Origin: Pseudidiomarina insulisalsae
Lineage (GTDB): Bacteria; Pseudomonadota; Gammaproteobacteria; Enterobacterales; Alteromonadaceae
Direction: 5' to 3'
Assembly (NCBI RefSeq): GCF_003987065.1
Contig: NZ_PIPY01000005.1
Coordinates: 62,001-126,000, forward strand
DNA length: 64,000 bases
In this document: positions 35,922-45,325 of the stretch, piece after piece
Numbering within the stretch: the first letter of the stretch is position 1
Layout: every line of letters starts with the position of its first letter
Notes under the pieces: generated by a model
Told to the model about the DNA's origin: nothing
The model's input: only the letters and a program-made list of their open reading frames with translations
Databases searched by the model: none
Position numbers and translations under genes: made by a program

Positions 35922-36019
35922 CTGTTTCACGTCCTAGTCTTGCATCAGGAGGTATGGCTGTTGCGCATAGTTTAACGCACCGCAGGGCAAAACTTGAGGT
36001 TTTTATTGAGGTGGCGCTA

Positions 36020-36047
36020 CTGACAATTCCTGTCAGTCCGTTATAAT
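36020..36047 (+). promoter_or_regulatory. aspS promoter
   Basis: CTGACA (36020-36025) and a perfect TATAAT (36042-36047) are separated by 16 bp, about 40 bp upstream of the aspS ATG. Confidence 0.85.
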
Positions 36048-36089
36048 GTGGCGCTTTGTAAAATTCTAACTTGTGGTAGGGAAGCTCCC

Positions 36090-37868
36090 ATGCGTAGCCA
36101 TTATTGCGGACAGCTCGAAAAGAGCCTTGTTGAACAACAGGTGACCCTGTGTGGATGGGTCAATAAACGTCGGGACCTCGGCGGTTTGATTTTCATCGAT
36201 ATGCGCGACCGTACCGGTCTGGTGCAGGTGGTATTCGATCCGGACCAGGCTGAGTTGTTTGATACTGCCAATAAGTTGCGTCAGGAGTTCTGTATCCGCC
36301 TGAAAGGCACGGTACGCGCGCGACCAGAGAGCCAGGTAAATGCCAACATGGCCACGGGTGAGATTGAAGTCATGGCGAATGAGCTCGAGATTCTGAGTCG
36401 TTCAGAGCCGCTGCCAATTGACTTTAACCAACACGTCAGCGAAGAAGCGCGGTTACGCTTCCGCTATCTGGACTTGCGCCGTCCCAATATGAACCACAAT
36501 TTGCAGTTCCGCGCCTGGGTGACCAGCGCAGTGCGTCGTTTTATGGACGAGGCGGGCTTTCTTGACATCGAAACGCCTATGCTGACGCGCGCCACACCTG
36601 AAGGTGCCCGCGATTATCTGGTACCAAGCCGTACGTATAAAGGCAAATTTTTTGCCTTACCACAGTCGCCACAGCTGTTTAAACAGTTGCTGATGATGTC
36701 GGGTTTTGATCGTTACTATCAAATCGTCAAATGCTTCCGTGACGAAGATTTACGTGCCGATCGTCAGCCTGAATTTACCCAGATTGATATTGAAACTTCG
36801 TTTATGAGCGCCGAGCAGGTCATGGCTGTCACCGAAGAGATGGTGCGTAAGTTATTCCATGAAATGCTGGGGCTTGATTTAGGCGACTTCCCACGCATGA
36901 GCTGGCACGAGGCTATGCAGCGCTACGGCAGTGATAAACCCGATCTGCGTAACCCGCTGGAACTGGTTGATGTTGCCGATGTGCTTAAAGATGTTGAGTT
37001 TAAAGTTTTTGCCGGTCCTGCGAACGACCCCAAAGGTCGGGTTGCCGCGCTGAAGGTGCCAGGTAAAGCGGCGGATATTTCACGTAAAAATATCGACGAG
37101 TACACCAGCTTTGTCGGCATTTATGGCGCCAAAGGTTTAGCCTGGATGAAGGTCAACGATATTGGCGCAGGTCGTGACGGTTTGCAGTCACCAGTACTGA
37201 AGTTCATTCCGGATGCTGCTTTGCAAACCATTCTGGAGCGCACCGATGCCGCCGATGGCGATATTATTTTCTTTGGTGCTGATAATGCCACCGTGGTGGC
37301 CGAAGCTATGGGCGCGTTGCGTCTGAAAGTAGGCGAAGAGCATGGTTTTGTCAGTAATGAGTGGCGCCCGTTATGGGTCGTCGACTTCCCGATGTTCGAA
37401 GAGCAGGACGGCCAGTTAACTGCAATTCATCACCCGTTCACAGCGCCGGTCGGCGTGACGCCGGAAGAGTTAAAAGCAAACCCTGCGGGAACCCTCTCGA
37501 ATGCTTACGATATGGTACTCAATGGTGTTGAAGTGGGTGGCGGTTCTGTCCGTATTCATGACAATGCCATGCAACAGGCAGTATTTGAAATTCTCGGCAT
37601 CAGCAAAGAAGAAGCGAAAGAGAAATTTGGCTTCCTGCTGGAAGCGCTGAAGTATGGCACTCCGCCACACGCAGGTCTGGCGTTTGGTTTGGATCGCCTG
37701 GTGATGTTAATGGTCGGTGCCAGCTCGATTCGTGAAGTGATTGCCTTCCCGAAAACCACGACTGCTGCCTGTGTGCTAACCGATGCGCCTGGCCTTGCTA
37801 ATCCTGGTGCATTGCAGGAGTTAGGGGTTGAGGTTAAGGTAGCTGAGGACGCTAACGACAACGACTAA
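36090..37868 (+). CDS. aspS: Aspartyl-tRNA synthetase
   Basis: A 592-residue class II synthetase of the bacterial type: N-terminal OB-fold anticodon domain ([20 protein letters not shown]), motif 2 [18 protein letters not shown], the inserted GAD domain in the middle, and motif 3 [15 protein letters not shown]. The ATG at 36090 (MRSHYCGQ) follows TAGGGAAG at 6-nt spacing and matches the usual start; an in-frame upstream start at 36048 overlaps the promoter. It charges tRNA-Asp. First gene of an aspS-yebC-ruvC-ruvA-ruvB series. Confidence 0.98.
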   Translation: MRSHYCGQLEKSLVEQQVTLCGWVNKRRDLGGLIFIDMRDRTGLVQVVFDPDQAELFDTANKLRQEFCIRLKGTVRARPESQVNANMATGEIEVMANELEILSRSEPLPIDFNQHVSEEARLRFRYLDLRRPNMNHNLQFRAWVTSAVRRFMDEAGFLDIETPMLTRATPEGARDYLVPSRTYKGKFFALPQSPQLFKQLLMMSGFDRYYQIVKCFRDEDLRADRQPEFTQIDIETSFMSAEQVMAVTEEMVRKLFHEMLGLDLGDFPRMSWHEAMQRYGSDKPDLRNPLELVDVADVLKDVEFKVFAGPANDPKGRVAALKVPGKAADISRKNIDEYTSFVGIYGAKGLAWMKVNDIGAGRDGLQSPVLKFIPDAALQTILERTDAADGDIIFFGADNATVVAEAMGALRLKVGEEHGFVSNEWRPLWVVDFPMFEEQDGQLTAIHHPFTAPVGVTPEELKANPAGTLSNAYDMVLNGVEVGGGSVRIHDNAMQQAVFEILGISKEEAKEKFGFLLEALKYGTPPHAGLAFGLDRLVMLMVGASSIREVIAFPKTTTAACVLTDAPGLANPGALQELGVEVKVAEDANDND

Positions 37869-37882
37869 CGAGGAGCGACACA

Positions 37883-38629
37883 ATGGCAGGTCATTCCAAA
37901 TGGGCCAACATTAAACATCGCAAAGCCGCGCAGGACGCTAAGCGCGGCAAAATATTCACTCGTCTCATTCGCGAAATTGTGGTCGCTGCCCGCCAGGGTG
38001 GCGGCGACCCTGATACCAACCCACGCTTACGTGCGGCAATTGACAAAGCGCTGTCGAACAATATGAAAAAGGACACCATTGATACCGCAGTAAAGCGCGG
38101 CAGTGGTGATCTGGAAGGCGATAACGTCGAAGAATTAAGTTATGAAGGCTATGGCCCCGGCGGCGTGGCAATTCTGGTTGAAACCATGACCGACAATCGC
38201 AACCGTACGGTTTCTGAGGTGCGGTACGCCTTTAGTAAACATGACGGTAACCTCGGCACCGATGGTTCGGTGGCCTACCTGTTCAACAAACGTGGCGTGT
38301 TGAGCTTCTCTGCAGAGGTCGATGAGGACAGTCTTATGGAAGCTGCGCTGGAAGCGGGCGCTGAAGACATTGTCACCAACGATGACGGCAGCTTCGATGT
38401 CTACACCACGCCGAATACTTTTGGCGCGGTAAAAGATGGTCTGCTTGCTGCAGGGTTCGAGCCTGCGCATGCCGAGGTCGGGCTGATTCCGGAAACGCGC
38501 TCGCAACTAGAAGAAAATGACGCCGAGAAATTCCTCAAGCTGATTGATGCTCTGGAAGAGCTCGATGACGTGCAGGAAGTCTATCATAATGCAGATATTG
38601 CCGATGACGTGCTGGAGCGTATTGGTTAA
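37883..38629 (+). CDS. yebC: YebC/PmpR family regulator
   Basis: A 248-residue protein with the conserved start [20 protein letters not shown] and family motif [18 protein letters not shown] [15 protein letters not shown]. Members are described as transcriptional regulators and, more recently, as translation factors acting on proline-rich stalls. It sits between aspS and ruvC as in E. coli, and ruvC starts in its stop codon. Confidence 0.96.
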   Translation: MAGHSKWANIKHRKAAQDAKRGKIFTRLIREIVVAARQGGGDPDTNPRLRAAIDKALSNNMKKDTIDTAVKRGSGDLEGDNVEELSYEGYGPGGVAILVETMTDNRNRTVSEVRYAFSKHDGNLGTDGSVAYLFNKRGVLSFSAEVDEDSLMEAALEAGAEDIVTNDDGSFDVYTTPNTFGAVKDGLLAAGFEPAHAEVGLIPETRSQLEENDAEKFLKLIDALEELDDVQEVYHNADIADDVLERIG

Positions 38630-39144
38630 TGGCTATTATTCTGGGCATCGACCCAGGGTCGCGGATGACCGGCTACGGTATCATTCGCCAACAAGGCAAT
38701 CAGCTTACCTATCTGGCCAGCGGCTGCATCAATGCTGCCGGAACCGCGCGACAACCGTTGAGCCTTGCCGAAAAGCTCAAGGTCATTCATGATGGAGTAA
38801 GTGAGCTTATTGCTCAGTTCCAGCCGGACGAGTTTGCGATTGAACAAGTTTTTATGGCGCGTAACCCTGACTCGGCGCTTAAGCTGGGTCAGGCGCGCGG
38901 CGCCGCGATTGTAGCTGCCGCGCAAGCCGGTTTGCCGGTTGCCGAGTACGCCGCCCGTCTGGTGAAACAGGCCGTGGTGGGCACCGGCGCCGCCGATAAA
39001 GCTCAGGTACAGCATATGGTGATTGCCATGCTCAAGCTGACCCACCGACCGCAGGCAGACGCCGCCGATGCACTGGCCGTTGCGATGTGTCATGCACATA
39101 ACCGAAAACAAGCCATCTTAATGGCTGCAAGGAGAGGACGTTGA
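38629..39144 (+). CDS. ruvC: Holliday junction resolvase RuvC
   Basis: A 171-residue RNase H-fold endonuclease. Catalytic carboxylates are in [13 protein letters not shown] (Asp7), [12 protein letters not shown] (about Glu66), and [15 protein letters not shown] (about Asp138 and 141). It cleaves Holliday junctions handed over by RuvAB. The ATG overlaps the yebC stop by one base, and ruvA begins within its stop. Confidence 0.97.
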   Translation: MAIILGIDPGSRMTGYGIIRQQGNQLTYLASGCINAAGTARQPLSLAEKLKVIHDGVSELIAQFQPDEFAIEQVFMARNPDSALKLGQARGAAIVAAAQAGLPVAEYAARLVKQAVVGTGAADKAQVQHMVIAMLKLTHRPQADAADALAVAMCHAHNRKQAILMAARRGR

Positions 39145-39761
39145 TTGGTCGTTTAACGGGTACGTTAATAAGCAAGCAGCCGCCAGAAATTATGATTGAC
39201 GTGCAGGGTGTTGGTTACGAGGTGCAGATGCCCATGACCTGCCTGTATGAGCTGTCCGACGTGGGTGAGACGGTGACGGTGATCACCCATTTTGTGGTGC
39301 GCGAGGACGCGCAATTATTGTATGGCTTCAATACCTTCGCCGAACGTTCGTTATTCCGGCAACTGATCAAAGCACAAGGTGTCGGCCCTAAATTAGCCCT
39401 GACCATTATGTCGGGCATGACCGCGCATCAATTCGTGCAGGCCGTCACCCACGATGACGTGTCGAGTCTGATAAAACTACCCGGCGTAGGGCGCAAGACT
39501 GCTGAGCGGCTGGTGGTAGAGATGCGCGACCGCTTAAAACAATGGGGCAGTGCCACCCCGGCGACCGACGCAGCGCCGATGGATACCAGTGATTTGCAAC
39601 CGACGCTCGCAGCCAGTTCGCCACGAGACGACGCGCTGGACGCATTGCTGGCGTTAGGCTACAAGCCGGCACAAGCGGAAAAAGCAGTAGCACAGGCGGT
39701 GAAGGGCAATACCAGTGCATCAAGCGAAGAACTCATCCGCACAGCACTGAAAAACATGTAA
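39141..39761 (+). CDS. ruvA: Holliday junction branch migration protein RuvA
   Basis: A 206-residue protein with N-terminal OB domain ([20 protein letters not shown]), tandem helix-hairpin-helix motifs ([14 protein letters not shown] and [16 protein letters not shown]) and a C-terminal RuvB-binding domain ([21 protein letters not shown]). It starts with TTG 39141 after AAGGAGAGG, overlapping ruvC by 4 nt. It tetramerises on Holliday junctions and recruits RuvB. ruvB normally follows directly; here 171 bp of repeat elements intervene. Confidence 0.97.
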   Translation: MIGRLTGTLISKQPPEIMIDVQGVGYEVQMPMTCLYELSDVGETVTVITHFVVREDAQLLYGFNTFAERSLFRQLIKAQGVGPKLALTIMSGMTAHQFVQAVTHDDVSSLIKLPGVGRKTAERLVVEMRDRLKQWGSATPATDAAPMDTSDLQPTLAASSPRDDALDALLALGYKPAQAEKAVAQAVKGNTSASSEELIRTALKNM

Positions 39762-39770
39762 AAACAAATG

Positions 39771-39916
39771 CGTTATTGGTTATTAGATACTAGATATGTA
39801 AAAGCAAGAGCGTTATTGGTTACTAGATATTAGTTATTTAAAGCCAATAACCAATATCTGATAACTAACAACGTAGTTGTCTTTAACCAATAACCAATAT
39901 CTGATAACTAACAACG
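39771..39916. repeat. Double heptad element between ruvA and ruvB
   Basis: Two left arms (starting 39771 and 39811, each CG plus about four units, the last unit decayed) are followed by two right arms (39844-39873 and 39887-39916). The right arms are identical 30-mers and share a further TAGTTG after the arm, repeating with period 43. The left arms repeat with period 40. Each half-set was therefore duplicated separately, giving left-left-right-right order. Confidence 0.88.
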
Positions 39917-39932
39917 TAGTTGCATTTAACGA

Positions 39933-40949
39933 ATGATTGAACCGGATCGTATAAATCAGCCGCAGCAGCAAGGTGAAGATGAACTCATCGACCGCGCTAT
40001 CCGGCCAAAAAAGTTAGCTGACTATACCGGTCAGCAGCATGTCGTTGAGCAGATGGAGATCTTTATCCAGGCGGCGCGGCAGCGGCAGGAAGCGCTCGAT
40101 CACTTGCTGATTTTCGGGCCACCGGGGCTGGGTAAGACCACCTTGGCGAATATTGTTGCCAATGAGCTTGAGGTCAATATTCGTCAGACCTCGGGACCGG
40201 TGCTGGAAAAAGCGGGCGATCTGGCCGCGTTGCTGACCAATCTGGAAGCGCACGACGTGCTGTTTATTGACGAGATTCATCGACTGAGCCCGGTGGTCGA
40301 AGAAATTCTGTACCCGGCGATGGAAGATTATCAGCTTGATATCATGATTGGTGAGGGGCCCGCAGCGCGTTCGATTAAACTGGATTTGCCACCTTTTACC
40401 CTGATTGGGGCCACGACCCGTGCTGGCGCGTTAACCTCGCCACTGCGTGATCGCTTTGGTATTGTCCAGCGCCTTGAGTTTTATAATGTTGACGAGCTGA
40501 CTACCATTATTCAGCGCTCTGCGAACTATCTGAACCTTAATCTTGATGATCAGGGCGCCCGGGAGATTGCCCGGCGTTCGCGCGGCACGCCGCGTATTGC
40601 CAATCGCCTGTTACGCCGGGTGCGTGACTATGCTGAAGTGCGTAATGACGGCAAGATCGATCAACCTGTCGCCGCGGCCGCACTGAAAATGGTCGATGTC
40701 GACGAGGCTGGCTTTGATTACATGGACCGCAAACTATTGTTGGCCATTATTGAAAAGTTTATGGGCGGTCCGGTAGGGCTGGACAATCTGGCGGCGGCAA
40801 TTGGTGAAGAGAAAGATACAATTGAAGACGTGTTAGAGCCTTATTTGATTCAGCAGGGCTTTTTGCAGCGTACGCCGCGAGGTCGTATTGCAACCCCACA
40901 CGCCTACACCCATTTCGGACTGCAGAAGAGCAAAAGCGATAATAGTTAA
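39933..40949 (+). CDS. ruvB: Holliday junction helicase RuvB
   Basis: A 338-residue AAA+ motor. Walker A is [12 protein letters not shown] (about residues 60-71), Walker [10 protein letters not shown], sensor [18 protein letters not shown], and a C-terminal winged helix with [12 protein letters not shown]. RuvB hexamers drive branch migration with RuvA. The spacer from ruvA is filled by the double heptad element. The last codons (SDNS and stop) run into the left arm of another element, so the extreme C-terminus is repeat-derived. Confidence 0.97.
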   Translation: MIEPDRINQPQQQGEDELIDRAIRPKKLADYTGQQHVVEQMEIFIQAARQRQEALDHLLIFGPPGLGKTTLANIVANELEVNIRQTSGPVLEKAGDLAALLTNLEAHDVLFIDEIHRLSPVVEEILYPAMEDYQLDIMIGEGPAARSIKLDLPPFTLIGATTRAGALTSPLRDRFGIVQRLEFYNVDELTTIIQRSANYLNLNLDDQGAREIARRSRGTPRIANRLLRRVRDYAEVRNDGKIDQPVAAAALKMVDVDEAGFDYMDRKLLLAIIEKFMGGPVGLDNLAAAIGEEKDTIEDVLEPYLIQQGFLQRTPRGRIATPHAYTHFGLQKSKSDNS

Positions 40950-41009
40950 TAGATACTGGATATTGGTCGAAGAAAACAACCAATATCCAGTATCCAATAA
41001 CTAAGAACG
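40937..41009. repeat. Heptad inverted-repeat element overlapping the ruvB end
   Basis: Left arm 40937-40966, 30 nt: CG, ATAATAG, TTAATAG, ATACTGG, ATATTGG. Loop of 13 nt. Right arm 40980-41009, 30 nt. The left arm supplies the ruvB stop codon (40947-40949). Confidence 0.85.
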
Positions 41010-41025
41010 TCGTTGAATTTCAGAT

Positions 41026-41052
41026 AAAAAAAAGCCCGCAGGGAAGCGGGCT
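41026..41052 (-). terminator. Terminator of the candidate small RNA
   Basis: Stem AGCCCGC/GCGGGCT with a six-base loop; on the minus strand it is followed by eight T (A-run 41026-41033). On the + strand it lacks a T-run, so it does not serve ruvB well. Confidence 0.85.
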
Positions 41053-41135
41053 AAAAACTACAGAACAACAAGGAAGTTAAATCCAGGGAACAATAACAGG
41101 AAGAAGTGACAACCGGTCTCTTCGTAACTGATATG
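41026..41135 (-). ncRNA. Candidate small RNA upstream of ybgC, antisense orientation
   Basis: A strong promoter at 41169-41142 and an intrinsic terminator at 41052-41026, both on the minus strand, bound a transcript of about 110 nt. No open frame with a ribosome binding site is present. The RNA would be rich in U and C and carry four UUCC motifs (minus-strand complements of GGAA at 41042, 41072, 41087 and 41099), the last in the terminator loop. UUCC can pair with Shine-Dalgarno AGGAA sequences, suggesting a base-pairing regulator (inference). No known RNA family was recognised. Confidence 0.6.
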
Positions 41136-41410
41136 CCGCGCATTATACGGAGGTCGGACAAGCCTTCAACCGAGAAAAATTGTGTTTCACATAAGAAAAA
41201 CTAATATCAAACTGTAACCTTTGCATAAAAAATCACCGCTATAAAATTGGTAAGACCAAAATAAATAAGTAAATACAACGATTTAATACATGGCGGTCAA
41301 ATTTTTTAAATAAAAAAATGTCTGGCTATATTTTACTCATGCAAAAAATTTACATAAACTTTTAGCTGCTGCAGCTTGCAGGTTGATAAAATTAAAGGAA
41401 AGCTAGTGCA
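41136..41410. other. Intergenic region upstream of the tol-pal operon
   Basis: AT-rich sequence holding the small RNA promoter on the minus strand and, presumably, the ybgC-tol-pal promoter on the plus strand, although no convincing -35/-10 pair for the latter was found. An AAAGGAAAG ribosome binding region precedes ybgC. No gene is apparent. Confidence 0.55.
41142..41169 (-). promoter_or_regulatory. Promoter of the candidate small RNA
   Basis: On the minus strand TTGAAG (41169-41164), a 16-bp spacer and a perfect TATAAT (41147-41142), followed by a GC-rich discriminator GCGCGGC like those of stable RNA genes. No gene other than the predicted small RNA lies downstream. Confidence 0.7.
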
Positions 41411-41836
41411 ATGACCGATACAAGTCCTTTTAACTGGCCGATCCGGGTCTATTACGAAGACACAGATGCCGGCGGTATCGTATATTATGCCAACTATCTC
41501 AAATTCCTTGAGCGTGCCCGTACGGAATGGTTACGCTCCTATGGCATTGAGCAGGATACCTGGCTACGCCATCGTCTGGGCTTCGTGGTCAGGCAGGTGC
41601 AAATGGATTTATTGCGGCCCGCGCGGTTTAATGATGAACTGCGCGTGACAGTTGTGGTCGAACGATTGAAACGCGCATCTGTCGAATTTACACAACAAGT
41701 GCTGGATCAACACGGCACGGTTTTATGCCAGGCCCGAATTAAAGCGGCCTGCGTTCATTTAGGGGAAGACGGTGACGCTGTTAAGGCGGTGCCGATGCCA
41801 ACAGAAATAATAGAGGTACTTAAGCGTGCAAGCTGA
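41411..41836 (+). CDS. ybgC: Tol-Pal associated acyl-CoA thioesterase YbgC
   Basis: A 141-residue hot-dog fold thioesterase. The active-site motif is YYEDTDAGGIVYYANYLKF (catalytic Asp), followed by ERARTEWLR. It hydrolyses short acyl-CoAs and is linked to phospholipid metabolism in the Tol-Pal cluster. First gene of the ybgC-tolQRAB-pal-cpoB operon; it overlaps tolQ by 11 nt. Confidence 0.96.
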   Translation: MTDTSPFNWPIRVYYEDTDAGGIVYYANYLKFLERARTEWLRSYGIEQDTWLRHRLGFVVRQVQMDLLRPARFNDELRVTVVVERLKRASVEFTQQVLDQHGTVLCQARIKAACVHLGEDGDAVKAVPMPTEIIEVLKRAS

Positions 41837-42524
41837 TATGTCGATCACAGCGTTGATTCTGGAAGCAAGTTTTGTCGTACAGCTGGTCATGTTGCTGTTG
41901 CTTGCGTTCTCGGTGGTGGGCTGGATGATGATTTTTCAGCGCAAGAAAATTATTCAAACCGCCAGCCAGCAGGCCTCGGCGTTTGAAGATCGTTTCTGGT
42001 CGGGCGTTGATCTTGCCCGCTTGTATCAGGAAATCGGTGCCCGCGCGCAAAACGCCAGTGGCATGGAAAAACTATTTTACGCGGGCTTCAAAGAGTTTGC
42101 GCGGCTGCGCAGTAATGCTGCCTTAACTCAGCAGCAAGTGCTGGAAGCCTCTTATCGGGCCATGCGTGTGGTGCACTCCCGTGAAGTTGATCGCTTGGAA
42201 CATAACCTGAGTTGGCTTGCGACGATAGGCTCTATCAGTCCTTATGTCGGTCTGTTCGGCACGGTCTGGGGTATTATGAATGCCTTTATTGGTCTGGGTG
42301 CTGTGCAACAGGCAACACTTGCGATGGTCGCGCCCGGTATTGCCGAGGCCTTGATTGCTACTGCGATGGGCCTGTTTGCCGCGATTCCGGCGGTCATTGC
42401 CTACAATCGTTTTGCCAACCGGGTGGAGAAAGTTGATAACCAGTACCTGAACTTTATGGATGAGTTGCTGGCAATTTTACAGCGTCAGGGCGCGCAACAG
42501 AAAGCTGCGAGTACTGCCTCATGA
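41826..42524 (+). CDS. tolQ: Tol-Pal proton channel protein TolQ
   Basis: A 232-residue inner-membrane protein of the MotA/TolQ/ExbB family with three membrane helices; the conserved block LATIGSISPYVGLFGTVWGIM (about residues 130-150) and GIAEALIATAMGLFAAIPAV form the proton channel with TolR. The GTG at 41826 is preferred, with GAGG nine bases upstream; an ATG at 41838 is also possible. TolQR energise TolA during outer-membrane constriction at division. Confidence 0.97.
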   Translation: MQADMSITALILEASFVVQLVMLLLLAFSVVGWMMIFQRKKIIQTASQQASAFEDRFWSGVDLARLYQEIGARAQNASGMEKLFYAGFKEFARLRSNAALTQQQVLEASYRAMRVVHSREVDRLEHNLSWLATIGSISPYVGLFGTVWGIMNAFIGLGAVQQATLAMVAPGIAEALIATAMGLFAAIPAVIAYNRFANRVEKVDNQYLNFMDELLAILQRQGAQQKAASTAS

Positions 42525-42964
42525 TGATGCTGACGTCGAATCGCAAACGGCGTAAGCCGGTTTCCGAGATCAACGTCGTACCCTACATCGACGTGATGTT
42601 GGTATTGCTAATTATTTTTATGGTGACAGCGCCGTTAATTACTCAGGGCGTGCAGGTGGACTTGCCAAATGCGCAGGCCGAACCTCTGGATAAAGAGAGT
42701 AAGCCGCCCGTCATAGTGTCGGTGAACCGTGACGGTCAGTACTTTATTAATTCCATTAATAATGTGGGCGACCCAAACGAGCCGCTGGCGCTGGAAACAT
42801 TAGCCGCACGAATCCAGGCGCAGCTGATTAATGATCCGCAGACGCGCTTTATGGTCAATGGCGATGAGGGCGTTTCTTACAATCAGGTAGTCCAGCTGAT
42901 GGTACTTTTACAGCAGTTAGGCATTGAGTCAGTGGGCTTGATGACCGAAGATACCAACACTTAA
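42521..42964 (+). CDS. tolR: Tol-Pal protein TolR
   Basis: A 147-residue ExbD/TolR family protein. A basic N-terminus (NRKRRKPVSEINVVPYIDV) leads into one membrane helix that carries the proton-binding Asp (YIDVMLVLLIIFMV, about residue 25), then a periplasmic domain. Overlaps the tolQ stop by 4 nt. Confidence 0.96.
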   Translation: MMMLTSNRKRRKPVSEINVVPYIDVMLVLLIIFMVTAPLITQGVQVDLPNAQAEPLDKESKPPVIVSVNRDGQYFINSINNVGDPNEPLALETLAARIQAQLINDPQTRFMVNGDEGVSYNQVVQLMVLLQQLGIESVGLMTEDTNT

Positions 42965-42975
42965 GTGAGGCACAT

Positions 42976-43899
42976 GTGAAGATAGGTAAGTTTACATGGC
43001 CCAGTGAATTAACGATACCCCTGCTGCTTTCAGTTGCGCTGCACCTGGGCATTGTGGTGATTTTATTTGCGGGCTCTAAATTTTCGCCCAGCGTACCAGA
43101 GGCGATGGAAGTTCAGCTCGACGCGCCGCTGTCTGAAGAGGTCATGCCGGAAGAAGAAATTGTGCAAGCCGCGACCGTCGATAAAGCGAAAGTTGAACAA
43201 CAACTGGAAGCCATTCGCGCCGCAGAGCAGCAGCGTAAGGATGAAATTGCCGAGTTAGAGCGGCGCGCGGCAGAAGCAAAACGTCAGCGCGAGGCTGAAC
43301 AACAACGTCAGCGCGAGCTTGAAGCTGAGCAACGGGCTGAGCGTGAGCGCCTGGCGCGCGAGAAAGAAGCCGCTTTAAAGGAGCAGCGCGAGGCAGAGCG
43401 TAAAGCAGCCGAAGCGGAGAAAAAGCGTAAAGCTGAGGAAGAGGCGGCGCGCAAGGCTGAAGCAGAACGTAAGCGCCGTGAAGAAGAAGCGCGGCGTCTG
43501 GAGGAAGAGCGTAAGCGCAAAGAGCAGGAAGCGCGTGAGCGCGCCGAGCGTGAGCGTCAGTTGCAAGAAGAGCTGGAACGGGAACGTCAGGCACGGGCAG
43601 CAGCACGTAGCCGTCAGGTGCAAAGCGAGTTAGGGAAATATACGAACCTGATCAAAGCGACTATTCAGCGTAATCTGATTGCTGATCCGTCGATGCAGGG
43701 TAAGTCGTGTACCGTGAATATCCGCCTGGCGCCAAGTGGCTTTGTTATCTCGGTGAACCGGATCAGTGGTGATGCGGGCGTGTGTAAAGCAACCGAGAAT
43801 GCGGTATTAAAAGCAGGTACACTGCCGGTATCGGAAGATCCTGAAGTGTTCGCAAAGATGAAGGATATTAACTTAACCTTTGCGCCGGAATTCAATTAA
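42976..43899 (+). CDS. tolA: Tol-Pal bridge protein TolA
   Basis: A 307-residue protein: one N-terminal membrane helix ([20 protein letters not shown]), a long charged helix rich in Glu, Arg, Lys and Ala (residues about 75-215) spanning the periplasm, and a C-terminal globular domain ([15 protein letters not shown], then [14 protein letters not shown]) that binds TolB, Pal or colicins and phages. The two cysteines of the C-terminal domain could form a disulfide. GTG start at 42976. The coiled segment creates long false reading frames on the other strand. Confidence 0.95.
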   Translation: MKIGKFTWPSELTIPLLLSVALHLGIVVILFAGSKFSPSVPEAMEVQLDAPLSEEVMPEEEIVQAATVDKAKVEQQLEAIRAAEQQRKDEIAELERRAAEAKRQREAEQQRQRELEAEQRAERERLAREKEAALKEQREAERKAAEAEKKRKAEEEAARKAEAERKRREEEARRLEEERKRKEQEARERAERERQLQEELERERQARAAARSRQVQSELGKYTNLIKATIQRNLIADPSMQGKSCTVNIRLAPSGFVISVNRISGDAGVCKATENAVLKAGTLPVSEDPEVFAKMKDINLTFAPEFN

Positions 43900-43925
43900 C
43901 TTACGAAATAGCAACGACAATTAAT

Positions 43926-45281
43926 ATGATGAAAAAGCTAGCTTTTATTTTGGTCACTACAGTGCTGTTGGCGGTTATGTATCGCCCGGCTAACGCGTCA
44001 CTTGAGATTGTCATTACCGACGGTATCGACAGCGCCCGACCCATTGCCGTGGTGCCGTTTCGCTGGTTAGGTGATGGCCCGGCGCCCGAGGGGTTAACCC
44101 AGGTGATTGCGGCGGACTTAATGCGTAGCGGAAAATTTAATCCGGTACCGGTCAACGCCATGCCGCAAATGCCGAGTACAGAAGAGGAAATTGATTACCC
44201 GAGCTGGGCAAGTCTTGGTATTGAGGCGTTGCTGGTAGGTACCATAGAGCCGTATGCTGTTGACCGCTATACCGTATCCTTTCAGATTGTCGATGTACTG
44301 CGTGGACAAATCACCAGCGGCTCGCGGATGCTGCGCGGCGGTGAGTTAGTAAGTGCTCAGGATCATATTCTGGATGCGCGTCGCAGCGTGATTAATGGTG
44401 ATCAGTTTCGTCAATACGCGCATCGTATTTCGGATGTATTTTACGAAACCATGACCGGTCAACGGGGGGCCTTTATGACCCGCATTGCCTATGTCACGGT
44501 CAACCATGACAACGAAAAGCCTTACGAACTGGTTGTTGCTGATTACGATGGTTATGACGAGAAAGTGCTGCTGCGTAGCCCAGAGCCGTTAATGTCCCCG
44601 TCGTGGTCTCCCGATGGTAATAAGCTGGCCTATGTAAGCTTCGAGAACAAACGTCCGGAAATTTTCGTACAGGACATTTACACAACCCGTCGTGAAAAAA
44701 TGACCTCTTTCCCGGGTATCAATAGTAGCCCGGTCTGGGCTCCGGACGGGAAAACACTGGCAATGGTATTGTCAAAAGATGGCAACCCTGAACTCTATAC
44801 TATGAATGTCGCAACCAAGCAGGTGACACGCGTTACCCGCCACCATGCGATCGATACCGAACCCAGCTGGTCACCGGACGGGAAATCGCTGATCTTCACC
44901 TCAGAAAGGGGTGGCAGACCGCAATTATATAGCGTAAATTTAGATTCAGGTCAGGTGCGTCGGTTAACCTTTGAGGGCGAGCAGAACCTCGGTGGTACTT
45001 ATACGCCTGATGGCCAGCAGGTAGTCATGGTAAATCGCACGCAAGGCAACTATCATATTGCCAAGCAAGATTACCCAAGTGGTGCAATGCAAATTCTGAC
45101 TCAGACTTCATTGGATGAGTCACCAAGCCTTGCGCCAAATGGAAGCATGGTGATTTACAGCACCACGCACAATAACCAGCAAGTGTTGGCTTTGGTTTCG
45201 GTGGATGGGCGCTTTAAGGCTCGTTTGCCAGCCCGTGAGGGTGAAGTTAAATCACCAGCATGGTCACCATTTTTACGTTAA
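43926..45281 (+). CDS. tolB: Tol-Pal periplasmic beta-propeller protein TolB
   Basis: A 451-residue periplasmic protein with a signal peptide ending near RPANAS, an N-terminal alpha/beta domain, and a six-bladed beta-propeller with [30 protein letters not shown] and [16 protein letters not shown] repeats. It shuttles between Pal and TolA. The ATG at 43926 or 43929 can serve as start. 26 bases downstream of tolA. Confidence 0.97.
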   Translation: MMKKLAFILVTTVLLAVMYRPANASLEIVITDGIDSARPIAVVPFRWLGDGPAPEGLTQVIAADLMRSGKFNPVPVNAMPQMPSTEEEIDYPSWASLGIEALLVGTIEPYAVDRYTVSFQIVDVLRGQITSGSRMLRGGELVSAQDHILDARRSVINGDQFRQYAHRISDVFYETMTGQRGAFMTRIAYVTVNHDNEKPYELVVADYDGYDEKVLLRSPEPLMSPSWSPDGNKLAYVSFENKRPEIFVQDIYTTRREKMTSFPGINSSPVWAPDGKTLAMVLSKDGNPELYTMNVATKQVTRVTRHHAIDTEPSWSPDGKSLIFTSERGGRPQLYSVNLDSGQVRRLTFEGEQNLGGTYTPDGQQVVMVNRTQGNYHIAKQDYPSGAMQILTQTSLDESPSLAPNGSMVIYSTTHNNQQVLALVSVDGRFKARLPAREGEVKSPAWSPFLR

Positions 45282-45325
45282 TTTGAACCCTAAAATTAGA
45301 AAACTTTGAACTAAGGATCGCGGAC

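Noticed and set aside
13037..41009. Heptad arrays as CRISPR arrays
   Set aside because: The units are 7 bp, abut directly without unique spacers, and are arranged as inverted arms. No cas genes are present.
41040..41102. Plus-strand CsrB/RsmY-type RNA, because of repeated GGA motifs
   Set aside because: The promoter and terminator lie on the opposite strand, so the transcribed RNA carries UUCC, not GGA. No plus-strand promoter was found before the motifs.
43142..43606. Minus-strand open frames rich in Ala, Leu and Arg opposite tolA
   Set aside because: They mirror the Glu/Lys/Arg/Ala coiled segment of TolA and have no ribosome binding site or domain.
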